A stretch of 64,000 nucleotides of DNA from positions 930,001 through 994,000 of the forward strand of contig JANHCV010000014.1 of the NCBI GenBank assembly GCA_025594325.1, read 5' to 3'. A model generated the notes under the pieces. That model made no database searches. It had not been told where the DNA came from and saw only the letters and a list, made by a program, of their open reading frames with translations. Position 1 is the first letter of the stretch; every line of letters starts with the position of its first letter. The position numbers and the translations under genes are program-made. Positions 10,326 through 20,171 of this stretch are shown in pieces. This DNA is from Blastocladiella emersonii ATCC 22665 (lineage: Eukaryota > Blastocladiomycota > Blastocladiomycetes > Blastocladiales > Blastocladiaceae).

Positions 10326-13300
10326 TCACGCTAACGCGATAGTAGTGGCTCGCGCGAGACACTCGCGCACCCGCGCCACGAGGTCCTCCAGCGACTCGCC
10401 ACTCTCGCCCTCCTCGTCCTCGTCCATGGCCGCCGCGAGCTCGCTACTCTTCGCCGCGGCAACATCGAGGATCGACTCGGGAATCCCCGCGAGCCGCGCG
10501 ACGTTGAGCCCGTACGACGCCTTCGCCGCCCCCTCGGCGAGCTGGTACAGGAACGTGATCTCCTTCCCGCCCTCACCATGCTCGAGGAACGCCATATGCG
10601 CGCACCGCGCGTGGTCGGGGTACGTCTCAGCAACTTGCGCGAGCGGCGGGAAGTGCGTGACGAACAGCGTGATCGGCTGGACCTCGCGCACGACGTGGTC
10701 GAGGACCGCGTACGCGATGGCGGTCCCGTCGTGCGTGGCGGTGCCGCGGCCGAGCTCGTCGAGGATCACGAGGGACCGCGAGGTCGCCTGCGCGAGGCAC
10801 TGCTGGGTCTCGCGCAGCTCGACCATGAACGTCGAGGCGCCGCGGACTACGTCGTCGGCGGCGCCCATGCGCACGTACACGCCGTCGAAGACGCCGAGCT
10901 CGCACCGCGCCGCGGGCACGCGGCTCCCGATCTGTGCCAGGATGATGGTCAGCGCGATGTGCCGCACCGCCGACGACTTGCCGCCCATGTTCGGCCCGCT
11001 CAGGATCAGGCAGCGCTGTTTGCGTTGCTACACGCGTTCGGCGGGGCGTCAGTCAGCGCGCACATCTCGCACCCCGCGTCGCGACGCGTACCTCGAGCGT
11101 GACCGAGTTCGGAACATACTCGATAATCGAGTCGAGCACCGGATGCCTCCCCTCCTCGATCCGCACCACCTGCTCGTCCGTGAACTCGGGCCGGACGTAC
11201 CCGGGGTTCCGCGCGAGCGCCGCGAGCGCGAGGAGGCAGTCGAACTCGGCGAGCCGGCGCGTGGCGTGGGCGAGGTCGGCGAACGCAGCCGCCGAGAAGC
11301 CCGCGAGCCGGCCCGCGTAGACCTGCTTGCCGAGCGCGGCCAGCGTCTCCTGCAGCACGTCGCGGTCCTTGAGCAGCGCGACGACGCGCGGCGGGTGGTA
11401 CCGCGTCACCTGCTTGGTCGCGGAAACGCGGAGCCAGTCAGACGGGACCACGCGGGATTTCGGGACTTGCACGAGGAACTACGCGCGGGGCAAGGCGGGT
11501 CAGTTGGGTAGTGTATGCGTGCAGGGGAGCGTGACGTACCGGAACCCCGCTAACCGTCGTAACCGTCCCCGCAACCGGTTTCGCCGCGGCCTTCGCCTCG
11601 CTCTCGAGCGCGCCGACCACGCCCTCGAGCTCCTCGCGCGTCTCGCGGATCGCCTGGTCGTCGGTCCACAGCCGCACCAGATCGCCCTCCGCGGCCGCGT
11701 CGACGTGCATCGACGCGAGGAGGTCCGCGACGCGCGCGCGCGTCTTCGCCACGTCCGCGGCGATCTCGGCGAGAAGTTGGGGGATCCCGTTCGCGCGCGA
11801 GTGCCACGCGAGCACCGCGTCGCACGCCGCGACCCACGCGTGCGCCCAGGACCACAGGGCCGCGGGCCGGATCCGTGCGCAGTGCAGTTTGACGAGGGTG
11901 CGTTCGCCGTCGCCGATGCGGCGCATCGCGGTGACGATGTCGCTGACGCCGGCGGTTTCCCCCAAAAGCAGGTAGTCGACGGCGTCAGCGCGCGCAGCGA
12001 TCCGGTCGGCGTCGACGAGCGGGCGCGCGAGCCACGCGCGGAGCAGGCGGGCTCCGGGCGGGGTCGCGGTCTGGTTGGCGAGCGAGTACAGGCACGGCGA
12101 GGCGTCGGGGCTGAAGACGTCGAGCGAGCGGAGCGCGGTGGACGACAGGTGGAACGTGTACGTGGACGCGTAGTGGTGGATGGTCAGGGGGACGTGGAAG
12201 AGGGTGGTGAGGGAGAATTGGGCCATGTAGTTCTACATGAGGAGGGGTGAGGGGTGAGCGGGGTGGTGGGAGGGGGAGGGGGTGGGAAGGGTACCATGGC
12301 GAGAAGGAAACACTTCTGGATGCCGGGCGACAGGTCGAGGACCTGCGACAGCAGCTCTACACCGCGCCGCGACGCGTCAGTCCGAGCGACAACCCGAGAT
12401 CGAGCAAGAAAGCGTACCCGGCTGCTCCTCGAGCTGCTCGCTCAGCACACTCGCCGCCGCCGCCGCATCCGTCTCCGCCGCGACAATCGCCTCGCACCGC
12501 ACGGGATGCGGCCGACTCTTCGCGTACCGGTCAATCCACGCGCGCGTCTCGCCCGCGACGCCGCACGTGAGGACCTCGATGGGCGCGAGCGACGCGAGGC
12601 GGGCATCGAGCTCGAGCTGGAGCCCAGGCGCCTCGTGCCACTCGTCCACGACGATCTCGGCGGTCGTCGGGTCGAACGCGACCATGCACGTCGACGGCTT
12701 TGCCGCGGTCCCACCCGGTGCGAGGATGAGGATGAACGACTGGCTCCCGCCGCCGGGCAGGTCCGAGGCGGAACCGCCGGCGTCGTCGTCGAGGTCGTCG
12801 ATCAGCGTCGCGGCCGAGTACAGGCGCGTCATCTTGCGGGCGAACGGGCCCTTGGCGTTGGACCCGACAGATTTGAGGGCGGCGGTCTCGGTCTGCTGCA
12901 CCAGGCCGACCTTGTGGCCCTCGCGGACGAGCCGGCGGATGTGGATCCCAATGCGCGGCACGGGGACCGAGGCCGTCAGGAAGTTTTTGTCCATCCACGC
13001 GACGATGTTGAGCAGGTCGGCGGCGATCTGGCGCGCGGGGAGGGAGGGTTAGTGAGGGGTGCGGCACGGGACGTGATGGTCGCGGACGGGTGTACCTGCG
13101 CGTCCTCGCCTACACACAGCGAGTACGATTCAGAGTCAGCCCCGCCGCCAAGCCGTCAAGTCCACTCGAGCGAACGCACCGAAGAACCGATACTTATACC
13201 CGACCTCAAACGCGAGCAGCACGCCGGGATGCATCGCCTTGAGCTCGACGACCTGCTTCTCAAGGGGCGTGTACTTGAGCCCCTGCGGGCCGAGCTCGGC

Positions 13301-13927
13301 CACTGCCGCCTTGCCCTTCCCCTTGGCCGGCGTAGCGCGACCCTTGCCGACCGCGGGCGAGGTTTTCGGCGTCGCCGCCTTCTTGCGCGCCGCGGGTTTC
13401 CGCGTCGAAGACGACGAGGAGGGTGCCGGCTCGTCCACGTCCATGGCGTCATCTTCGGCGTCGGACGGGACGTACGCCGGCTCATCATCGTCGTCCGCGT
13501 CGCGGGAGGCCGAGGCGGCGGCAGCGGCGGCGGGCGCGAACCGCGCGGCGAACTTGGCGCGTTTCCGCGCGCGCTCGGCCTCGGCGTCGACGGCGGGCGC
13601 AGCAGCGGTAGCGGGTGCGGGCGCAGCCCCTTCGTCATCGTCGGCGTCGCGGTCCGATCGCCGGCGCAAACGCGGGCGCGTGGCGGGGGGCGCGTCGTCC
13701 TCGGCGTCGGACAGCTCCATGATCTCGTGCTGGATCGAGAGCGGAGGGGCGGCAAGAGCGGGTGCCGCGACAGGCGCTGATGCGGGTGACGGTGTTGATG
13801 CATGTGGTGCCGGCGCGGCGGCAGGCAGGGCAGCCACGGGCGCGGGCTCAGCGTCCGCCGCCGCGGCCGGCTTCGGTTTGGGCTTGAAGTAGGCCGAGAG
13901 CGTGGTTTGCCGCAACTTTGGTGGCAT
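10326..13927 (-). CDS. MSH3: DNA mismatch repair protein MSH3, 7 exons including a 14-nt microexon
   Basis: Exons 13927-13180, 13109-13096, 13027-12418, 12356-12295, 12232-11540, 11478-11092 and 11027-10326 give 1071 aa, close to normal MSH3 length. Residues 7-14 (QTTLSAYF) are a canonical PCNA-binding PIP box, followed by a long acidic/Ala-rich linker. The mismatch-binding domain begins near residue 225 ([26 protein letters not shown]). The ATPase has Walker [10 protein letters not shown] near residue 850, a Walker B region [11 protein letters not shown] near 924, and the late motif [16 protein letters not shown]3 pairs with MSH2 (MutS-beta) to repair insertion/deletion loops. The 14-nt exon is required to write FFGEDAQ across the first two junctions. 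All phases agree and no disruption is seen. Confidence 0.92.
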
Positions 13928-14057
13928 TGCAGGGAGTGGTTGGTGTGTAGGAGGAGAGAGGAGGTGCGGAGCGGGGCGGGTCGCCTTGATCACCTCGCTC
14001 ACGCACACGCGGCTGTCAAATCGTTCGCTATATTCAAGACTCACACACGGCGGCGGT

Positions 14058-14661
14058 TCAGGGAGCCGAGGGGTCCTCGGGGGCGAGGAACGGGTTTTCG
14101 GTCTCGACGTTGCCCTCGTTGGGCGCGATCATCATGATGGTGTTGCCGCGCGCCACGATCAGGCCGAGCGAGCGGGTCTTCTCGAGGATCGCGTCGTCGG
14201 TGATCTCTACGCGTGCGAGGCAAGTGGGAGGATGTGAGTGGCGGTCGGTGACGGGTTGGTGAAAGGGAAAACGGACCGCGCAGCGTCTCGACCGTGTCGT
14301 CGAGGACCAGGTTGCTCAATGGGTCGAACCCCTTGAGGACGCCGACCACTACACACCCGAGAACGTCAGTCACCGGTACGATACACCAGCACCAAGTAGC
14401 AGTACCCTCGCGGCCGCCCTGGAACTTGACCTGGATCGCCTTGTCGAGGTACTTGTTGAGGTCGAGAATGTTCTTGCGCTCGGACCCGCCGCCGCCCTCG
14501 CGCCCGCCGCGGCCCCCACCGCCACCGCCGCCGCCACGCCCGCCGCGCGCATTGCCGCCGCCGCGGCCCTGGTTGTAGCCCCCGCGGCCACCGCCCGACC
14601 CGCCGCCGCGACCGCCGCGGTACCCGCCGCCGCCTCCGGACCGGTGCTCGTGCGATGACAT
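14058..14661 (-). CDS. LSM7: LSm7 Sm-fold protein with N-terminal RGG extension, 3 exons
   Basis: Exons 14661-14406, 14348-14277 and 14206-14058 give 158 aa. The Sm fold starts near residue 62 ([21 protein letters not shown]), continues with [19 protein letters not shown] (Sm1), and ends with [14 protein letters not shown] (Sm2) and a PNEG...ENPF tail typical of Lsm7. Lsm7 sits in the Lsm1-7 ring (mRNA decapping) and the Lsm2-8 ring (U6 snRNA). Usual Lsm7 is about 100-115 aa; here the first 60 residues are almost pure Gly/Arg (GRGGG, RGGRGG), an RGG-type RNA-binding and methylation-prone extension. Introns use GTACTG and GTCCGT donors with GTAG acceptors. Confidence 0.9.
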
Positions 14662-17399
14662 CTTGGTTGTAGGGGTGGTTGATCCGTTGCACAGAGTGGG
14701 GGTGGGTGAGCGCTTGGCTCGAGTGTGGTTCGCGGAGCGGAGGGGGAGCGGGCGGAGAAGTCGGCGATCACGCCGCGCGCGAACGTGGGCGCGCGGAGGT
14801 TCACGTCGCCTCCTCGACAGCGGTCGGTCCTCTCTCCTCCTCTCCTACCGCCCGACTATGAAACTGATGGATTTCGCGAGCTGTTTGACTTCATCACAGA
14901 CTACTGCGTGGGATCGGCCACGCAGGACCCGCTGCGATCGAGCGCGACGCTCGCTGAGGCTCGCTGAGGCTCGCCCGCGGCACACGGCCGCTGCGCCCGA
15001 CGAGAGGATGCTGGTGCACGCTGTTCGGTAGAGGATGCCGGTGTTGATCAGCTTGCACCCGGCTCTTAGTCGTGGATATCTCTGTCACGTGCGCGCTCCG
15101 TTACAATCTCGCTACGAGCCTTCAGGGGCTGGGCTCACGTTGACTCGAGTTTGGGGCGACTTCGCGACGCTCCAGCGAATGAGTTCGCTCGCGCCCACAC
15201 TCATCAGCCCGTTTGTGCCGCGTAATCTGTGCTCTGAGTCTCCTTGACGCGGGTGGGCTCGGACAGCAACAATGGAGCGCGTGCAGCTCTCGCCCCGTCC
15301 GCCTGCCTCGTCGGCTTACGTCGTACATCGCCGCGCGTGGAGATGCATGCATGCTCGCTCGATGCGCCCCGATCTGCACATGCCGAGCTGCTGGTATCCT
15401 TGTTCTGGAACGAGGCCAGGCTCGCTCGCCTCATGGGACTGCGCGTTGCTACTTTCTCCCCTGCCCGCACGGCGTGCCGCTGCCCTGACCGTCAAGAATC
15501 GAGGTTTCTCGATCCTTTGCCAACCCGCTGACCCTTGAAGGCATCTCGCTTCTTTCTGGCAAGTGAGGCGAGCTGTCCCGCTGAGGCGCCGCCTCAGAGT
15601 TGGCGACTCGCGCGCGTCAGCTGGACTTTGGCAGATTCCCGCGCGTCGATCGAGAGTGCCGCCGACTCGGCTCCTAAGTAGCGAGCTCGAGAGGGCACTT
15701 TTTGGACGCTTGATCGCTTTCAACGAGTGAGGATATGCGAAGTGTTGACCACGCGGGCAGTGAATCCCATGCGACGCGTCGCGCGCCAAAACGGCCGGCG
15801 GCCACCCCCATCCTTTGCGCTCTCTTCACCCTCGCTCGCATGCCATGAATACTAAGCTCTTTCGCCGTATTACCCGGCCTCACTTGCTGCAATGTGGTCC
15901 ACGGACTTGGATCGACAGCTCGCGGGAACTCGGCTTCGTGTCACTAAAATCGAAGGTGTCACAACCATGACCACGATGTCATCAAGTCGCTTCTGCACGC
16001 ACTGGACGTTGGGGCTTCTGGCGAGAGTGTGTCACACGGGACGATTACCGGAATGGTACGCGAAACCTGCTCCCCGTCCTTTCTCACAAGTAGCCGCTGA
16101 CTTCCATCGCCTTGTAGCAAGCGACGTGTCGTCACGGGCTAGTGTTGACGTTCGCTTTGAGCTGTCACCATCACTTTCCTTCTGACAATAACTCTGACTC
16201 ATCTCTCTTGGCCGAGTGGCAGCTTCGCCCGCCTCGCGCACCAGCAACTCTTCGCGCTGACTTCTATTTCGGGCTCAACTTGCGGGACGATGGAGCGGTG
16301 AAGAACGTTTCCGACTTGAGGGCGTGGCACGTCTTCCGTAACGTCGAACTTGGCACAAATCTAGCCTTCATCGGCGTTCCAAAGTCTCAATGCTCGCCTC
16401 AAGCTGTCGCAAACTTCCAACTCATCGATCCGATCGCTCGTCACCAAGCTTACGCTTCCAGCACATGTTCTTGGACGGCTATCAAGTCTTCAGACTCGAT
16501 GACTACGTTCAACATTTTGATGCTCGCGCGCTTCTTGATACTCGCAGACAAGTGCACAATGAGCATCCCGCTCGGCACTCAACGCGATTGTTTCGTACGT
16601 GAACACATCGCTGCAGCGCAGTGCACCTCCCGATCCGCGACTGACGCTCACCCACTCCTCGTGCACGCTCGGTTTAGACCGATCCGAACTCATTCAGCTC
16701 GGCTCGCGATCTCGCACACGCGTCGGCATCTCATTCTCGACTCTCAATCGAGAACCTCGCGCTTGCCCGCCCGCTATGCGCGCAAGCCCTGATAACCCGG
16801 GCGCGGGGGCGCGGGTCCGTCGTCAAGAGATCCGAGCGCGGAGCCAACGGGCGCGTGTGCGAGGTCGTGGGTCGATCGAGTTTGCAGGTTGGCGGATCGA
16901 ATTGCTTGGAAATTCTGGAGCCGGGTTCGCGTATGATGAACGGTCGTCACGACGGGTGCTAATAAAGAAGTTGCTTCGCTCAGTCGCTCCGCACAAATCG
17001 ATCTGGGATACGCTTGACCAATGAGGAGCACCGCGGGGGAACACGGCGCTGGTGGTGTCGAGCCCACACGATCCCCGAGATAGCTGTATGATCAGGAAGC
17101 GTGGATTATATTCGAGAGAATGATGGGGGACAAGATGAGGAAGAGACAAGAGGGTGAAGGAGGGTGAGGAGGCCGTACACACACGTGTCTGATCCGGAAA
17201 CGTGAGCGAAAGGGGGATCACGTCCGCGGCGTGGGGTGCAGGCTCCTTTTGAGGGCGATGAGGGGCAGGCGGCGAGTAACTGGCTGTGGCCGGGCGCGAA
17301 CAGCCGTGTTCGCGGTGGTAGGAAATGTGGCGCGATCGACGCTACGCGTGCGCGAGTGACCCAAGCATCGCGTGCGTCGCGCGACACCAGTCGAATTCA
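14662..17399. other. 2.7-kb stretch with no supported gene
   Basis: Open frames exist on both strands but none shows a recognisable domain, consistent codon use or conserved splice pattern. A small direct repeat (CTCGCTGAGG twice) lies at 14950-14970. The region may hold fast-evolving or decayed sequence; I see no RNA gene or transposon end in it. Confidence 0.4.
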
Positions 17400-18733
17400 T
17401 CAGCAGTCACAGCACTCGTCCTCGCTGTAACCCTCTTCTTCGTCGCTGTTCGCGTCGGCTTCCAAATCAGACTCGGATTCGCTTTCATCCATCAAGTCCA
17501 AGACCGAGTCGCGCAGGTCCGCAGTCAAGCCGGTTGCATCGAGAGCTTTGAAGATCTCGCGCTGCTGGCATTTGTCGAGGCGCCCCGATTCGAGCCACCA
17601 CTCGATGACTTCGATGTGACCCAAGTGCGCGGCCTCGAGAACGACATCAAAATCAAACTCGTTGGTGCCGGGGAGCGGTTTAATTGGACGGGTGTTGAGT
17701 TCGCTACGCCACTTCAAGCAGCCAATTGCACACGCCTTGGTTGCCTCGTCCAGGACCGAAATGTCCTCATAGGGGAGAAACGCGAACGGCAGGACTTGGC
17801 CGTGACCTCCATAGCTGCGCTCCATGCAATCTCCGTCAGTGATGGAGTAGAAAGCAGGTTGATCTCCGGACATGCAGTCAAGCATGTGGGGCCAATCCTT
17901 TTTGATGCAATCGACAATCACTTGAGCCCAGTTGACCTCATCAGCCCAGTCTCCGTATGGACAGAACTCGTCGTACGTCGGATTGAGCGGGAAATTGTCA
18001 AGAACACTAGTAAATCCGCGCGCAATGGCTCGATCGACGAGGCCCCAGTTTTTACTGTCTACAAAATCCTTGCGCGCTCCGTACGCGAAATCGTCAAGTT
18101 CGTCCTCAGAGTTGTTCTCGACGTCATCGCCGCTATCGCTGCCAATGTTTTCGGGCCGAGGAGGGCGGTAGCACTCAGCAACCAAGCTCAGGACCGCAGC
18201 CTGATCATTTTCGAACGCAATATCAAACGCGCGGTCGTAGTCAATTTCGAGCTTGCCGTAGCGCCACCACCACTCGAACGAATCGCACTGGCCCGCAGAA
18301 ATCGCGAGTTCAAGAGCTTCCATGGCGAAGGGAACATTGCAAACCTTGTTTACAGACTCGCGCCAGGCGTCGAGGAGCTCGGTCCGACCCGCCATCGACG
18401 CGAGCTTGATGTAGAAAGCACATTCGAGGGCGTTGCTGGGAGAGGGAGGCGGGACAAAGTGCTTGAGGAGCGCTTCGCGATGTCGCTTGTTCGCGGGGCG
18501 CGTCGCGACATCCCGAAGCCCTCGGCCAACGGGTCGCAGGAGATGAACTTGCGCAAGTGCGGAGAAGGTCCAGGGAAGGCTCGGAGCAAGTTGAGAGCCT
18601 GTTTACCCGACTCGGGACTGGTGCCGCTGCAACCGCCAAGCGCGATGAGAATAATTTGCTCGACGATTTCGAGAGGCAAGCGCGGGAGCGGGCGCTCTGC
18701 TTTTTGCAATAAGTCTTCATTCGTTTGCTTCAT
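17400..18733 (-). CDS. F-box-like / ankyrin-type repeat protein, 2 exons
   Basis: Exons 18733-18607 and 18547-17400 (59-nt intron, GTAAAC...CAAG) encode 424 aa. An F-box-like start (LPRLPLEIVEQIILIALGG) is followed by repeats of about 30-35 residues whose signature is an aromatic pair after a helix: AGQCDSFEWWWRYGKLE, then later GHIEVIEWWLESGRL. The C-terminus is strongly acidic (SESESDLEADANSDEEE). The neighbour at 19111-20097 is a clear tandem paralogue sharing DYDRAFDIA, RGFTSVLDN and DWPHML. Presumed a protein-interaction adaptor; no catalytic motif is seen. Choosing this intron removes an apparent frameshift near 18490. Confidence 0.65.
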
Positions 18734-19110
18734 GGTTTCCGCCGTGGTAGTGTCCTCTGAGGGAGCGGCGAACAAGGCGGACGAGCGAACCTGAAATGAG
18801 GAGCGCCTCACTGATCACCTGACACGTCAGTCAGTCGCGTCACCGCAACGCCCTCGCGCTCCGTTTCCTTTCGCGCAGCGTCGGCTGTGTGCTGCTCACT
18901 TCCGTTCAAAGAAACTCGAGCGATTTGTGTAGACGAACGCATTCACCGCGAGGGAAAGACTTTGGCTGAGCAAAGTCCGAGACAGGAGTGCTACCTTGAT
19001 CACCCCTGCGGGCATGAAAAGTCGGAGCTGCAGGAACGGCCTGCTTCGACCGCAGCCATCGAATGTGAAAAAATCACACTCCTCCGCGACCACGCCATGC
19101 ACACGAGTAA
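18734..19110. other. Spacer between tandem paralogues
   Basis: Holds the promoter of the 18733 gene and the 3' end of the 19111 gene. Nothing else is recognised. Confidence 0.4.
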
Positions 19111-20097
19111 TTATGGAAAGATGAATGTCAAATTATCAAATGCAAATGTGACATCAGTTGTTGCTGTCCGCGTCCTCCTCGGATTCGGACTCCGATTCCG
19201 ATTCCGATTCCGACTCTTCCTCGTACTCTGATCTGAGCTGGACTCAAACTCCGATTCAGACTCCAAGTACAAGTCCTCCTCGCGGAGCTCAGTCGAGAAA
19301 CCAGCACTTTCGAGTTCTTCGAAGATCGCCCGCCGCTCGTACTTGTCCATAAGCCCCGATTGGAGCCACCACTCGACGAGTTCGATGTGGTCCAGGCGCG
19401 CGGCCTCACGGACAAGGTCGAGATTAAAGTAGGTCGTGCCAGGCAGCGGTTTGTAGCGCTCGTCGTTCTTTTGCTTGACCCAGTTCAGGCCGCCAATCGC
19501 GCACGACTTGGTGGCCTCGTCCAAAAACAACAAGTGTTTGCGCTCGAATTCATGGAACGGCGAGATGGTGGGGCGTTCAATGCCGCTGCCTCTGACGAGC
19601 GTGAACGGGTCGTCGTAAGCATAGTCGAAGTAGAAGGCCTTGGGAGGTTTGGTCATCCATGCAAGCATGTGCGGCCAGTCCTTTCGAGTGCAATCAAGAA
19701 TCACGTTGGGCCAGTTGACTGCATGAGCCCAATTGTCGTCGCGACAATACTCGTGGTAGTCTTTATCGATGGGATAGTTGTCAAGGACACTTGTGAAGCC
19801 GCGCTCGAGCGCTCGTTTGACCAGGCCTTCGCGTTTACGAGATACAAATTCGTTGCGCTCCTCGGCTTCGAAATCTTCATCGCTGATGCCTGTGTCGCTG
19901 GGGTAATCGGCACGAGGTGGGCGGTAAGAGATAGCGATCCATGAAAGTAGGTCACCTTGGTTGTTATCAACCGCGATGTCGAATGCGCGATCGTAGTCGG
20001 GCTCGAGCCCCACTTGGATCCACCAGTCCATGGACTCGTTTTCGCCCGTGGCAACAGCAGCTTCAAAGGGATGGAGGCTCATGTCTCCCCGAAACAT
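19111..20097 (-). CDS. Ankyrin-type repeat protein lacking the F-box-like N-terminus
   Basis: Single-exon frame of 328 aa. It is collinear with the 17400-18733 product over most of its length (shared DYDRAFDIA, YRPPR, RGFTSVLDN, WPHML, LDEATK, KPLPGT, and the repeat core HIELVEWWLQSGLMDKYE) and ends in an acidic Ser/Glu then Arg/Asn-rich tail. The F-box-like module present in its neighbour is absent, and only 74 bases separate the start from the next gene, so the copy is probably 5'-truncated or has lost exon 1. An alternative start (MSLHP) lies at 20079. Confidence 0.6.
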   Translation of the reverse strand: MFRGDMSLHPFEAAVATGENESMDWWIQVGLEPDYDRAFDIAVDNNQGDLLSWIAISYRPPRADYPSDTGISDEDFEAEERNEFVSRKREGLVKRALERGFTSVLDNYPIDKDYHEYCRDDNWAHAVNWPNVILDCTRKDWPHMLAWMTKPPKAFYFDYAYDDPFTLVRGSGIERPTISPFHEFERKHLLFLDEATKSCAIGGLNWVKQKNDERYKPLPGTTYFNLDLVREAARLDHIELVEWWLQSGLMDKYERRAIFEELESAGFSTELREEDLYLESESEFESSSDQSTRKSRNRNRNRSPNPRRTRTATTDVTFAFDNLTFIFP

Positions 20098-20171
20098 GTA
20101 AACTAGTGGAACTCATTTCCTCGACGTGAAAATCGGCGAATAACTGCAGTAAAGAAAGAAATACATCGTAT

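Noticed and set aside
10345-13780. Long plus-strand reading frames across MSH3
   Set aside because: They are antisense shadows in GC-rich coding DNA; the minus strand holds all the MutS motifs and splice sites.
14950-14970. CTCGCTGAGG repeat as a functional site
   Set aside because: Only two copies of a short unit, easily produced by chance or slippage.
18480-18606. Frameshift in the 17400-18733 gene
   Set aside because: A 59-nt intron (18606-18548) joins the frames with matching phase.
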